DNA from: Phycisphaerales bacterium | GTDB taxonomy: Bacteria; Planctomycetota; Phycisphaerae; Phycisphaerales; UBA1924 | Assembly: GCA_020427395.1 (NCBI GenBank) | Contig: JAGQON010000001.1 | Span: 124,001-188,000, forward strand | Direction: 5' to 3' | DNA: 64,000 bases | Part shown: piece after piece, positions 51,635-60,170 of the stretch | Numbering within the stretch: position 1 is the stretch's first letter | Layout: every line of letters starts with the position of its first letter | Made by a program: the position numbers and the translations under genes | The notes under the pieces: generated by a model | What the model was told of the DNA's origin: nothing | Database searches by the model: none | Seen by the model: the letters and a program-made list of their open reading frames with translations, nothing else

Positions 51635-52155
51635 AGGGTGCGTTCCGTGCTTTGGGGATCCTGCTCGCAGTGGTCGTGCTCATCATTTCGGGCCCGTGGC
51701 TCGCATACTGGCTCCTGACCTCATCGATGAAATCAGACTGGGAATCCCAGCTGACGGCCCAGCTGACAGCGACAGATTCATACACCGAACTGAGTAACTC
51801 ACTATCAGGTCTCGGTGCGATGCTCGGCGAAGAGCAGGGCAACTGGATCGCCATCGACTATCGCGATACGCACGCAGGCATCATCGCGAGCAAGGCCGTT
51901 GCAAGAATGAAGGACGGGACGCTCCTGGTTGGCGATGAGCACTTCTGCGGCAGGTTCGCTGTTTACTCGAACTTGAAGCAGATGTGGCAGTCGGAACAGG
52001 AGAACGCGACTGAAGCTGAGCAATGGAGCTTTCGGGAGTACTGCACAGAGCTCGGGACGGCCGAAATGGTTGAACTCGAAGCGCTCGAATCGACTCAAGA
52101 TCCAGAGCTACAACAAGAACTGCTTCTCAAACTTGGTTTCAATCTTTTAGACTAA
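51631..52155 (+). CDS. Membrane-anchored hypothetical protein
   Basis: A 174-residue protein starting at a GTG that overlaps the scoB stop (GTGA). One N-terminal helix ([23 protein letters not shown]) anchors a soluble, largely acidic, helical part with DDLSQ-like pairs and [39 protein letters not shown]. It resembles no family I know. An extracytoplasmic location is likely. It is 4 bases from the next gene, so 50419-53085 reads as one transcription unit. Confidence 0.55.
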   Translation: MKGAFRALGILLAVVVLIISGPWLAYWLLTSSMKSDWESQLTAQLTATDSYTELSNSLSGLGAMLGEEQGNWIAIDYRDTHAGIIASKAVARMKDGTLLVGDEHFCGRFAVYSNLKQMWQSEQENATEAEQWSFREYCTELGTAEMVELEALESTQDPELQQELLLKLGFNLLD

Positions 52156-52159
52156 GCAC

Positions 52160-52501
52160 ATGCCTAAGTACCGCATTACAGGCAAGGATAGACGCCGTCA
52201 AAGCCGCAAAGAGGTCGTCGATGCGCACGACTCTGAGATAGCATTGAGTATCGCGTATAAGCGTGGGATCTCAAAGACTGCCGATGTTGAGATCGAAGAA
52301 CTTTCCACGGACGGCGCGGCACTCCACACAATGCGTATCGATGCCAGTTTGTACGAGGACGAGGTTGACATCAAGGAGCAGTCCCGTTTGCAGCGAGCCC
52401 CGATCAGCACCATCGCCCTCGGGATCATCGTTGCCGCGATACCTGTGGCGATCATCGGATCCCTGACCGGGTGCTTGCGTATCCATATCTGGTGCATGTG
52501 A
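52160..52501 (+). CDS. Small tail-anchored protein with N-terminal beta-beta-alpha-beta module
   Basis: A 113-residue protein starting MPKYRITGKDRRRQSRKEVV. An N-terminal strand-strand-helix-strand module (KYRITGKDRRRQSRKEVVDAHDSEIALSIAYKRGISKTADVEIEEL) is followed by a hinge and a C-terminal helix (ISTIALGIIVAAIPVAIIGS). The protein at 53988 starts MPFYQATGRD and has the same plan, and the one at 10823 has a similar module, so a shared small domain is likely. Function unknown. The next gene's GTG overlaps its stop (GTGA). Confidence 0.65.
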   Translation: MPKYRITGKDRRRQSRKEVVDAHDSEIALSIAYKRGISKTADVEIEELSTDGAALHTMRIDASLYEDEVDIKEQSRLQRAPISTIALGIIVAAIPVAIIGSLTGCLRIHIWCM

Positions 52502-53085
52502 AAGGTGAACAACAGAGTCCGGGTCGCTTCAATACGACAATGGTGGGAGTTCTTGTCACTCTCGCCTTCTCTTGGCTCTACATGCAATGGACCCACGAGC
52601 TCGGTCACATTATCGCCGGGCTCGCATCCGGCGCGACCATCGAACGCGTCATCCTCGACCCACGCACCTTCTCCATGACGCAGTTCCGCTCAACGCCCCA
52701 CCCGCTCATCGCGGCCTGGGGCGGGCCGCTCCTCGGCGTCATCATCGGCGCCGGCATCCCGCTGCTGCTCTCGCGTGTGTTGCCTGGCTTCCGCTTCTCG
52801 CTCCGCATCATCGCGGCCTTCGTCCTGCTCGCCAACGGGCTCTACATCGGTCTCGGCGCGGCCTACCCCGTCGGCGATGCCCAGAGTCTCATCATGTTCG
52901 GCTCACCCCGCTGGCTGCTCGCGGTCTTCGGCATCGCGAGCATGGTGGCCGCTCGGCGGACGCTCCGACCCGTGTTCGAGAAACAGGCCCAACCCGAACC
53001 GATCAAATACACTGCAGTATGGTTCTTGATGTCGATGGCTCTGGCCGCTGTCGGGCTGTTTCTCTTCGAGATGCCGACCACCTAG
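52498..53085 (+). CDS. Putative membrane zinc metalloprotease with HELGH
   Basis: A 195-residue protein. The GTG at 52498 is chosen because it overlaps the upstream stop as GTGA; an ATG at 52540 is an alternative. The first helix (MVGVLVTLAFSWLYMQWTHELGHIIAGL) holds the zinc motif HELGH, placed inside the membrane as in site-2 proteases (M50) and related intramembrane proteins. Further helices include GGPLLGVIIGAGIPLLLS and IIAAFVLLANGLYIGL. A second conserved Asp of M50 is not clearly seen, so protease activity is an inference. Neighbours are small membrane proteins. Confidence 0.65.
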   Translation: MKGEQQSPGRFNTTMVGVLVTLAFSWLYMQWTHELGHIIAGLASGATIERVILDPRTFSMTQFRSTPHPLIAAWGGPLLGVIIGAGIPLLLSRVLPGFRFSLRIIAAFVLLANGLYIGLGAAYPVGDAQSLIMFGSPRWLLAVFGIASMVAARRTLRPVFEKQAQPEPIKYTAVWFLMSMALAAVGLFLFEMPTT

Positions 53086-53250
53086 CCAACACTTCCTTCA
53101 CGGTTGACTGTTATCGGGCGAAAACGCCCTGATCATCGCCCATTTTCATGTGCTGATCCCCAGTTCTGGGGTATATCATCCCCCGCCTCCACGGTCATTT
53201 TCCGTGGCAGGGATATCCCATTTTTCATTGTTCCAATAGGAGAAACATCA

Positions 53251-53868
53251 ATGAACAAGGTACGCATCACAACTGCGTGCATCGCTGTGCTCACTGGTGC
53301 AGCGAACGCCAACCTCATCGTCAACGGCTCGTTCGAAGAGTCCAACCTCAACCCGGGTGGGGCCTGGATCCCCTTGGGGGGCGGTGATGCCTCAATCACC
53401 GGATGGACCACCATCGGTGCGGGCATCGACTACATGGGCACCGTCCTCGCGGCGTCCGACGGCACCCGCAGCATCGATCTCAACAATGTCAGCAGCGGTG
53501 GAGGGATCGCCCAGACATTCAGCACGATCAGCGGCTGGCTCTATACCGTCGAGTTCGACCTCTCGGCCAACATGTACGGCGGCCCGACCCCCAAGGTCAT
53601 GGAGGTCTCGGCGGCCGGTCAGAGCGCCGAGTTCGAGTTTGATTATGTGGCCGCCGGCTCGACGGCCCAGAACCCCGCGTGGGAACGCATCACCTGGACT
53701 TTCGTCGGCAACGGATCCTCGGCGACCCTCGCCTTCGAGGGGATCTCGGGTGGCGTATACGGCGCTGATATCGACAATGTCGTCGTCACCGGCGTGGCAC
53801 CCACGCCCGGGCCACTGGCCGCCTTCGCGGCCCTGGGGCTCCTCGGTGCGCGTCGCCGCCGTGGATAA
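53251..53868 (+). CDS. Secreted choice-of-anchor-C-type PEP-CTERM-like protein
   Basis: A 205-residue protein with an AGGAGAAA site before the ATG and a signal peptide MNKVRITTACIAVLTGAANA. NLIVNGSFEESNLNPGGAW opens a DUF642-like carbohydrate-binding jelly-roll, followed by ITGWTTIGAGIDYM, DGTRSIDLNN and GGIAQTFSTISGWLYTVEFDLSAN. This is the choice-of-anchor C family type. The tail PTPGPLAAFAALGLLGARRRRG is a PEP-CTERM-like sorting signal. It is expected at the cell surface, perhaps polysaccharide-binding. A strong terminator follows. Confidence 0.85.
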   Translation: MNKVRITTACIAVLTGAANANLIVNGSFEESNLNPGGAWIPLGGGDASITGWTTIGAGIDYMGTVLAASDGTRSIDLNNVSSGGGIAQTFSTISGWLYTVEFDLSANMYGGPTPKVMEVSAAGQSAEFEFDYVAAGSTAQNPAWERITWTFVGNGSSATLAFEGISGGVYGADIDNVVVTGVAPTPGPLAAFAALGLLGARRRRG

Positions 53869-53895
53869 CTAACGAATTCACAGGGATTTTCAACC

Positions 53896-53926
53896 AAAGC
53901 ACACCCCACATCGGGGTGTGCTTTTT
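53896..53926 (+). terminator. Terminator after the choice-of-anchor-C gene
   Basis: AAAGCACACCCC pairs perfectly with GGGGTGTGCTTT across a 5-base loop, and the T-run continues TTTC. Confidence 0.92.
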
Positions 53927-53987
53927 CATTGTGGTGTGCAGAATCACAACCGCCGTGGTAGCCTCTTCAAACGACACGGAGGTCCAG

Positions 53988-54347
53988 ATGCCCTTCTACC
54001 AAGCCACCGGACGCGACACGCAGTCATACGAGTCCCGATCGCTCCAGATCAGCGCCCGCACCGAGCGCGAGGCCTACGACACCGCCGCGCACCAGGGCAT
54101 CACCGAGATCAAGCTTCGCCCCTACACCGACCGCGAGATGCTGATGCTCGACTTCAAGTGCTTCCTCAACGCCGAGCCCCGCCAACACCAGAACGGACGG
54201 CCGTTCCCGAGCACTCAAGTAGGCACGCTTCCGGCGACGCAACTGCGTTCACTGCTCCTTCGCCACCCGATCCTGACCATCACGACAAGCGTGCTGCTGG
54301 CGCTCTGGATCGACCGCCTCGCAGCACTGCTCATCAATAAGTTCTAA
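53988..54347 (+). CDS. Small tail-anchored protein, related to 52160
   Basis: A 119-residue protein starting MPFYQATGRDTQSYESRSLQ. The first 50 residues form strand-strand-helix-strand with GITEIKLRPYTDRE at the end, like the protein at 52160. A C-terminal helix (ILTITTSVLLALWIDRLAALL) anchors it. No enzymatic residues are seen. An ACGGAGG site precedes the ATG. It is followed head-on by the membrane protein at 54358, after 10 bases. Confidence 0.6.
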   Translation: MPFYQATGRDTQSYESRSLQISARTEREAYDTAAHQGITEIKLRPYTDREMLMLDFKCFLNAEPRQHQNGRPFPSTQVGTLPATQLRSLLLRHPILTITTSVLLALWIDRLAALLINKF

Positions 54348-54357
54348 CAGATCCGTC

Positions 54358-55194
54358 TTACGGGCCTTGGTCGTCCGCGGGCTCTTCGGGTTCGCTCATC
54401 GGATCGGTGTCTGCATCCGAATCGTCGTTTGAAGCAGCTGGTGCCGGAAGCTCGTACCCCGGTACCCAGTCTGCCGGGTCTTCGCCCAGCGCGTTGGCCA
54501 TCGCCACGCCAATCGTATCGGACAGGTCAATCTCCGCCGGGTTCGCCTCGATGCCCGCCTTGTCCGCCTCGGCCATCGCCTGGGCGATCAGTTCACGCAG
54601 ATCATCGTCGCTCACTTCGTCCTGTGAACGCAGCGCGTACTCGGTCGTGCCGCCGGGCCCGGCCTGATACTGCATGCGGATGTCGTTGTCGTCGGGTGTG
54701 TCCGTGCTCACCGAGGCGAGGACCGATTCCAGCGTATTGGCGCTGATGTCCTTCTGTGATAGCCCCATCGCGTAGCGTCGAAGCTGCACGGCCGCGTGCG
54801 TCTTCTCATCTTCGCTGAGCCCGGAATCATCGATGTACAGCTTGTCGATCACGCCGACCATCGCGGCGGCGACGAGCGGCGAGTCCACCAGTTTCTCAAA
54901 GACACCGAAGAACTGAACATTATCGATCTGCTTGGTCTTGTACTTCTCAAGCAGCGTCGCCACATGCCCCCTGATCTGCTCCTGCTCCGAGTCATCAATC
55001 TCAAGCTCGACCAGCGTCGCGTCAACGCCCTTCTCGATCCCCGTCGCAACCCAGCCGCGGTATGAACGCACCACGAAGACCGTCGCGATGATGCCGAGCA
55101 CAATGACGACGGCGAGCACCGCCAGGCACCCCACGAGCAGATTTCCGCGTCGGTTCCGGTGGTGGTGGTATCGGTTCAGCGTTGTTTTCATCAT
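54358..55194 (-). CDS. Single-pass membrane protein with acidic C-terminus
   Basis: A 278-residue protein starting MMKTTLNRYHHHRNRRGNLL; the two ATGs in a row make the exact start uncertain. A basic His-rich N-terminus and a transmembrane helix (LLVGCLAVLAVVIVLGIIATVFVV) are followed by a helical extracytoplasmic part (EQEQIRGHVATLLEKYKTKQID) and a very acidic, Asp/Glu/Pro-rich tail (DDSDADTDPMSEPEEPADDQGP). It may be an envelope scaffold or an anti-sigma-type protein; no motif decides. It is divergent from the dipeptidase gene. Confidence 0.6.
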   Translation of the reverse strand: MMKTTLNRYHHHRNRRGNLLVGCLAVLAVVIVLGIIATVFVVRSYRGWVATGIEKGVDATLVELEIDDSEQEQIRGHVATLLEKYKTKQIDNVQFFGVFEKLVDSPLVAAAMVGVIDKLYIDDSGLSEDEKTHAAVQLRRYAMGLSQKDISANTLESVLASVSTDTPDDNDIRMQYQAGPGGTTEYALRSQDEVSDDDLRELIAQAMAEADKAGIEANPAEIDLSDTIGVAMANALGEDPADWVPGYELPAPAASNDDSDADTDPMSEPEEPADDQGP

Positions 55195-55295
55195 GGAGTC
55201 CCTCTGGGTGCTTGTGGATTGCATGGTCTATGGTATCGCATCCCCCTCATTGGGATTCCACCCGCCGCATTTCCATCAGCATTCCGGGAGCACGC

Positions 55296-56336
55296 ATGCA
55301 CTGGTTCGACGCCCACCTCGACCTCGCCTACCTCGCCGAGAACGGGCGGGACATGCACGCCGAGCTCAACGACTGCCGCGGCCGCTACCAGCCCGCCGCC
55401 GTCACCCTTCCCTCGCTGCGGGATGGCCATGTCACCGCCTGCCTGGGGACCGTCTTCACCGAGGCGATCGATCCGGTCAAGGCCGACTCCGAGTCTGGGG
55501 CATTCACTTACCCCTTCGGCGATGCCGACGCCGCCTACCGCGCCGGCATGCGCCAGCTCCTGCTCTACCGCGCCTGGCGCGACGCGGGACTTATCGCACG
55601 CATGCCGCTCCGTGGGCGGCCCACAGAACCAAGCAACGCGCCGCTCCGCCTCGGCGTGCTCGTCGAGTGCGCCGATCCGATCACCTCGCCCGACGATCTC
55701 GACCAGTGGGTCGATCTCGGGGTTGTCGCCATCGGCATGGCCTGGTGGCACCAGTCCCGCTACGCCGGCGGCAACGGCACCGATCACACCAAGCCGGGCA
55801 ACGGGCTCACCAAGCTCGGGCGCGAGCTGATCAAACGCATGGACGAGCTGGGTGTCGTGCACGACCTCTCGCACCTCTCGCAGCGCAGTGTCGATGAACT
55901 CTTCGAGGCGACCGACGCCGTCGTCATGGCCTCGCACAGCAACTGCCGCGCATTGATGGGCAACCCCGACAGCCAGTCCAACCAGCGCCACCAGAGCGAC
56001 GAGACCATCAAAGAGATCGCGCGCCGTGGGGGGGTGATCGGGCTCAACCTGCTCGGCGACTTCATCACGCCCAACCTCAAGAAGGGTCAGCGTGCTCCGA
56101 TCGATGACTGCGTCCGACACATCGAGCACATCTGCGAGCTCACCGGCTCCACCCGACACATCGGGCTCGGCTCCGACATGGACGGCGGCTTCGGCGCCGA
56201 CGGCCTCCCGGAAGGCATCAACACCCCATCCGACCTCACGCTCATCACCGATGCGCTCATCGCCAAGGGATGGGGCGACGACGACATCGCCAACTTCAGC
56301 CACGCCAACTGGGAACGCTTCTGGCGCGCCGAATGA
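55296..56336 (+). CDS. Membrane dipeptidase (M19 family)
   Basis: A 346-residue zinc peptidase starting MHWFDAHLDLAYLAENG; the His-x-Asp (AHLD) is the first metal site. DLSHLSQRSVDELFEATD holds the HxxH-type His, ASHSNCRALMGNP another, and GLGSDMDGGFGADGLP the conserved Asp loop. This is renal dipeptidase-type (M19), which hydrolyses dipeptides, including D-amino acid ones; no signal peptide, so it is cytoplasmic. The family is usually 330-420 residues. Upstream codons overlap the divergent gene, so the later start is chosen. Confidence 0.9.
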   Translation: MHWFDAHLDLAYLAENGRDMHAELNDCRGRYQPAAVTLPSLRDGHVTACLGTVFTEAIDPVKADSESGAFTYPFGDADAAYRAGMRQLLLYRAWRDAGLIARMPLRGRPTEPSNAPLRLGVLVECADPITSPDDLDQWVDLGVVAIGMAWWHQSRYAGGNGTDHTKPGNGLTKLGRELIKRMDELGVVHDLSHLSQRSVDELFEATDAVVMASHSNCRALMGNPDSQSNQRHQSDETIKEIARRGGVIGLNLLGDFITPNLKKGQRAPIDDCVRHIEHICELTGSTRHIGLGSDMDGGFGADGLPEGINTPSDLTLITDALIAKGWGDDDIANFSHANWERFWRAE

Positions 56337-56467
56337 CATATATCTCCGCACTTTAAGCCCATTCGTCATGCCGCCAAATTCGGGGGGCTGGGTACGAGTA
56401 TCCAAATATTATAGAAAAACCGCGGGGGGGGTTGTTCAAGCTGCTGTTCTCATATAGGTTGGGGTGC

Positions 56468-57196
56468 ATGAAGTATGCGGGTAATACTCATAGGAAGACG
56501 CGGTATAAATATTCATTCGTGCGTGCGTTTACCATGATTGAACTCCTCGCCGTGCTCGGCGTGCTCATGGTGCTGACCGGGCTGATCCTGCCTGCCCTCG
56601 GCGGAGCTTACTCCACGGCCAAGCTCTCGCGTGACATGGTGCGACTGCGTGACAACAGCATGATGATCGCCCTGTATACACAGGATCATCAGGATATATA
56701 CCCGTTTCCAAATATTCAGAGACACCCCGTGATCGTCGCACCGCGGTGGGTGAACGCGATGATTCACGGAAGATACTTTGACAGCGTTACACAAGCCGAC
56801 CATCGTTCAGACGAGAACGGTGTCGGATTCTCAATCTATATGTCTGCGGCGATGCTTTACGACTGGCGACTCATGCAACCAGGACACACGGTTCCATACA
56901 ACGAAGCTCGCCCAGTTCCGGTGCGATCGTCGTCTGTGACGTTTCCGTCACTTAAAGGATTGTTATTTCGTGGCGAGAACCGCTATCACGACGGCTTGGA
57001 TGGGCGCCCGTTGCCACATGATTACTATGCGTTCTGTTGCGTAGATCTCTGGGAGTTCCCGGTCGCCAATGCGGATACATCGATCATCAAAGGACACTGG
57101 CAGTTTTTTAATGGTGGGCGTCCGCTGCATCAGGAAAACGGAATAGGAACACCAGTACTAGCAACATGGTTCGGTGTCAAAGGCCAGGATCGCTAA
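56468..57196 (+). CDS. Type IV prepilin-like / pseudopilin protein
   Basis: A 242-residue protein from MKYAGNTHRK. RAFTMIELLAVLGVLMVLTGLILPALGG is a type IV prepilin N-terminus: a short basic leader, then cleavage before Phe with Glu at +5, and the hydrophobic helix. The residue before the cleavage is Ala (not the usual Gly). The globular part has NIQRHPVIVAPRWVNAMIHG, WRLMQPGHTVPYN and other strands, and it may be one of the DUF1559-type planctomycete pseudopilins. It heads an operon-like run with a Cys-rich secreted protein, an anchored protein and a MauE-like protein. Confidence 0.75.
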   Translation: MKYAGNTHRKTRYKYSFVRAFTMIELLAVLGVLMVLTGLILPALGGAYSTAKLSRDMVRLRDNSMMIALYTQDHQDIYPFPNIQRHPVIVAPRWVNAMIHGRYFDSVTQADHRSDENGVGFSIYMSAAMLYDWRLMQPGHTVPYNEARPVPVRSSSVTFPSLKGLLFRGENRYHDGLDGRPLPHDYYAFCCVDLWEFPVANADTSIIKGHWQFFNGGRPLHQENGIGTPVLATWFGVKGQDR

Positions 57197-57210
57197 CAGA
57201 AAGGATGAGA

Positions 57211-57660
57211 ATGAAACTCACGAGTATCGCGAGTGCATTGGCTGCATCGTGCTTGGTTGATTCAATCATAGCTCAAGTCACTCCAGTCGTTGTAGAGTGC
57301 TGCAGTTACACACACGACCTCGAAGAGCCAGACGGCGGCACGCCGTGCGGCGCAGAAACATCAATGGTTATTAGCTGTGAAACCGGAGCTCTGAGTACCG
57401 GCCCCATGCTGTTAGGCAAGAACTTGCGTGATGCAACTTGTCGCTTGATCGATATTGGAAGTCAGGGTTCGTGGGCGAATATCCCTTGCAGCATGACGCC
57501 TCCTGATGGCGCTATATTCGTGGGCAAGTTGGCGAACGGAAGCTGCTGTTACGCTACGGTCCCAGGACCAGGTGGATCCGCGGTTATCGACACTTATGCC
57601 AACTCGCCTATTCAGGTTCCCGTTTGTGGGGGCGAGTGTGATGATGGCGGGGTCGAGTAA
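57211..57660 (+). CDS. Small Cys-rich secreted protein
   Basis: A 149-residue protein starting MKLTSIASALAASCLVDSIIAQ (ATG 57211, with AAAGGA 6 bases upstream); another ATG lies two codons earlier. The signal peptide leads to a Gly/Pro-rich chain with about 10 cysteines in clustered pairs (VECCSYTH, TPCGAET, ISCETG, ATCRL, IPCSM, GSCCYATV, VCGGEC). Such a pattern usually needs several disulfide bonds, and the MauE-like protein further down the operon is a candidate partner. The end is acidic. No family is recognised. It stops exactly at the next start. Confidence 0.7.
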   Translation: MKLTSIASALAASCLVDSIIAQVTPVVVECCSYTHDLEEPDGGTPCGAETSMVISCETGALSTGPMLLGKNLRDATCRLIDIGSQGSWANIPCSMTPPDGAIFVGKLANGSCCYATVPGPGGSAVIDTYANSPIQVPVCGGECDDGGVE

Positions 57661-58578
57661 ATGAATCAATCATTTATATTCAATCGTTGTCTCTGCGCAG
57701 TTGTGGTCATGTTGGGATTCACTGGCAACTCAAGTGCGCAAAAAGTGGAGGAAGTTAGGCGTGCCCACTTTGTAGGCGAGCTGGATAGGCTCGTTCCGAA
57801 GGGTGCGGGTGCGATCATCGTGACCTATGAAGCAGTGGGGGCGCGAGCAGGAATCACTACTGCGGGTTACGATTCCGCATCCGGTGCATGGTTCGTTGCC
57901 TCACAGACCGGTTGCGGCGGCAGAGATCTCAGCGGAAATCTCTACCAGGCAGATGTCGATGACACCGAAGTGGGAGTGATGGAACCCTACTTCGCAGAGT
58001 TGGTTGCCATCGCCAACAACATCCCGCGATGCTACCTGATCGCCATGCGGTCGCAACCCGAGATGATCGTCGATGCGGAACTGGGTTCGGATGGGGTGTG
58101 GCGTGTGCTGTATCACGCTGTCGATCCCGCAAACATCAACGACCGCGCCCCTTGGGAACTGCGAATCGACGATCAAACCGGACATGTACTCAGCAAGAGG
58201 TGGACTGTTTCCGAAGACTCCCCGATCACCGAGTATGACTGGGAAGGCACCACCGTCGGACGAATCGTGCAACCAGAGCCGATGAACCGAGTCCGCACCT
58301 TCGTCGATGATCAGGCAGATCTCGCAGAGTTTGAGCCCAAGAAAGTGTTTCAGCGCGCGATATCGTACCGCATTCAGGCCGATCAGAAACTCAACGCATT
58401 GAGCAGTGGGTATGTCCAGAATGACGACGGCGAATGGGTTCAGGACAAACAAACACAGTCAACCCAACCGTTTAACGACCCGCTGACTCGAACTTACCGC
58501 ACGCCCCTCATCATCGCCGGCGTGCTGGTCTTCCTGATTGCTATCGCTCAGTTGATCCGAAAGGGACGCACGCAATGA
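57661..58578 (+). CDS. Secreted, C-terminally anchored hypothetical protein
   Basis: A 305-residue protein starting right after the previous stop. A signal peptide MNQSFIFNRCLCAVVVMLGFTGNSSAQ is followed by an alpha/beta part (GAIIVTYEAVGARAGITTAGYDSASGAWFVASQTGCGG, YLIAMRSQPEMIVDAELGSDGVWRVLYH), a beta-rich part, and one C-terminal helix (PLIIAGVLVFLIAIAQLIRKGRTQ) with a basic tail. It is extracytoplasmic with the end anchored. No known family. Its TGA overlaps the ATG of the MauE-like gene as ATGA, so the two are coupled. Confidence 0.65.
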   Translation: MNQSFIFNRCLCAVVVMLGFTGNSSAQKVEEVRRAHFVGELDRLVPKGAGAIIVTYEAVGARAGITTAGYDSASGAWFVASQTGCGGRDLSGNLYQADVDDTEVGVMEPYFAELVAIANNIPRCYLIAMRSQPEMIVDAELGSDGVWRVLYHAVDPANINDRAPWELRIDDQTGHVLSKRWTVSEDSPITEYDWEGTTVGRIVQPEPMNRVRTFVDDQADLAEFEPKKVFQRAISYRIQADQKLNALSSGYVQNDDGEWVQDKQTQSTQPFNDPLTRTYRTPLIIAGVLVFLIAIAQLIRKGRTQ

Positions 58579-59057
58579 ATGTGCAATCCCTGCTCAGTCT
58601 TGCGAGCCGCTCGGTGTTGGCCATCGCGGGCATTATTGTGCTGATGCTCGGGCTGATGAAACTGACGAACTTTGAGACTTTTCTCGCTGCGGTCGAGGCC
58701 CATGAGCTGATGCCCGATTGGTCACTTTCGTATGTTGCATGGAGTGTGCCGGTGATTGAAGTGATCCTCGGCGGCGGTATGCTCTGGGCGGTGACCACAT
58801 CGCTTCGTGCATCCGCCTTCGGCTCGCTCGCACTATCACTATTTCTGCTTGCGATGACCGTCTACGCCGCGGGGCTTTGGATCAGCCCGCCTCCGGAGCC
58901 GGTTTCGTGCGGGTGCATGCCCAACGCCGAAGTGATCAACTCCTGGAAATCGGTTACGATCCGCAACGGCTCGCTGACAGCAATCACGGCGATCGTCTCG
59001 CGCGTTCTGATCGGAGTGTCGGAGCGGTCGTGTCGGTTGACAACTGCTCTCGCATGA
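58575..59057 (+). CDS. MauE/DoxX-like membrane protein
   Basis: A 160-residue protein with about four helices (SVLAIAGIIVLMLGLMKL, VAWSVPVIEVILGGGMLWAV, ALSLFLLAMTVYAAGLWI, SLTAITAIVSRVLIGV). The loop holds PVSCGCMPN with the CxC motif seen in MauE, the membrane protein that helps MauD form disulfides in methylamine dehydrogenase small subunit. It is therefore likely a redox-active membrane protein. It ends a run with a Cys-rich secreted protein, so a disulfide-formation role is inferred. Confidence 0.75.
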   Translation: MNVQSLLSLASRSVLAIAGIIVLMLGLMKLTNFETFLAAVEAHELMPDWSLSYVAWSVPVIEVILGGGMLWAVTTSLRASAFGSLALSLFLLAMTVYAAGLWISPPPEPVSCGCMPNAEVINSWKSVTIRNGSLTAITAIVSRVLIGVSERSCRLTTALA

Positions 59058-59111
59058 CATGAACCGTGTAGCGACTGCCTCGCTCATTTCATGCGATGGC
59101 TCCTGTACGCA

Positions 59112-60077
59112 TCACTCCACACCAGCAACCCGGCACTGTCCGCACCACAGCGCCGGGTGCTGGAGCAGCAGCGAACTCTGTTGCGCATCCGCCGCCGGGG
59201 CCAGCTTGCTCAGCGGGTTGAGCATCTTCTGCTGATACTCCGAAGCGTTCACCACATACACGCTGCGATCGCCGGCGTTGGGGTACTGCTCCGCGAGGAT
59301 CTTGTTGATCCGCTCGATGCGCGTCTCCGGGTACGGGTGCGTCGCGAGCCACTCGACCGTGCGTGCGCCGGATGATGCGGCCTCGAGCACCTCCATCACA
59401 CGAAGCTGCCCGCTCGGGTCATACCCGGCGCGCTCCATGTACCTCATGCCCAGCATGTCCGCCTCGCTCTCGTCGTCGCGCCCGTACTTGAGCAGCACAA
59501 GATTCCCACCGATCGCAAGCCCAGGGATCGCCACCTGGCCATACCGACCGACCGCAGTGTCGTCATCGGCTACACCGACGGCCACTGCCCCCAGCGCAAG
59601 CCCGACATTGAAACCAATCTGCTTGCTGATCCGCTGGTTGCCGTGGCGCGCCGTGACATGGCCGATCTCGTGCCCGAGCACGCCCGCCATCTCCGCCTCG
59701 TCACTGAGCTGCTCCGCTAGACCACGCGTAAAGAACACCTTGCCACCCGGAAGCGCAAACGCGTTGATCACGCTCGTGTTGAGCAGCGTGAACTCCCAAT
59801 CGAGCGGCGGCACGCCGTCCTCGATGCCCGCGACGAGCTTCATGCCCACCTCGGCGACATAGTCGCTGGGGATCGCCGACTCGACCTCGCCGCCGAACTC
59901 CGCAGCCAGCCCCGCGGCCGCTTCGGCGCCCATCTGCTTCTCTTCTTCCCACGAATACAGCGTGAACGACTTCTTGCCCGTCGCCGGGTTCGTCGTGCAG
60001 CCCACCGGCGCGAGCATCACGCTCCCGAGCAGCACCAGCATCATCGCACGCATCAGGCGGGTCATTCTCAATGTCAT
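59112..60077 (-). CDS. M48-family zinc metalloprotease lipoprotein
   Basis: A 321-residue protein with a signal peptide and lipobox (LAPVGC, Cys27). The Ste24/HtpX-like motif EMAGVLGHEIGHVTARHG holds H136, E137 and H140; the third zinc ligand Glu follows in GRDDESEADMLGMRYMERAGYDP. The N-terminal TTNPATGKKSFTLYSWEEEKQMG is a typical start for the BepA/LoiP-like M48 lipoproteins, which act as periplasmic quality-control proteases and chaperones for outer-membrane proteins. It diverges from ubiE. No partner gene is obvious. Confidence 0.92.
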   Translation of the reverse strand: MTLRMTRLMRAMMLVLLGSVMLAPVGCTTNPATGKKSFTLYSWEEEKQMGAEAAAGLAAEFGGEVESAIPSDYVAEVGMKLVAGIEDGVPPLDWEFTLLNTSVINAFALPGGKVFFTRGLAEQLSDEAEMAGVLGHEIGHVTARHGNQRISKQIGFNVGLALGAVAVGVADDDTAVGRYGQVAIPGLAIGGNLVLLKYGRDDESEADMLGMRYMERAGYDPSGQLRVMEVLEAASSGARTVEWLATHPYPETRIERINKILAEQYPNAGDRSVYVVNASEYQQKMLNPLSKLAPAADAQQSSLLLQHPALWCGQCRVAGVE

Positions 60078-60170
60078 CGCTCATCCTTTCGCATCTACTC
60101 GGCGGCGGGCACGAATCCACGCCGCGTACGCCCCATCCCTCAAACCGTGGGGCCCTACCATTATTGTTCC

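Noticed and set aside
55191..56405. 404-residue minus-strand frame over the dipeptidase gene
   Set aside because: Antisense shadow of the M19 dipeptidase, which carries the zinc-site residues.
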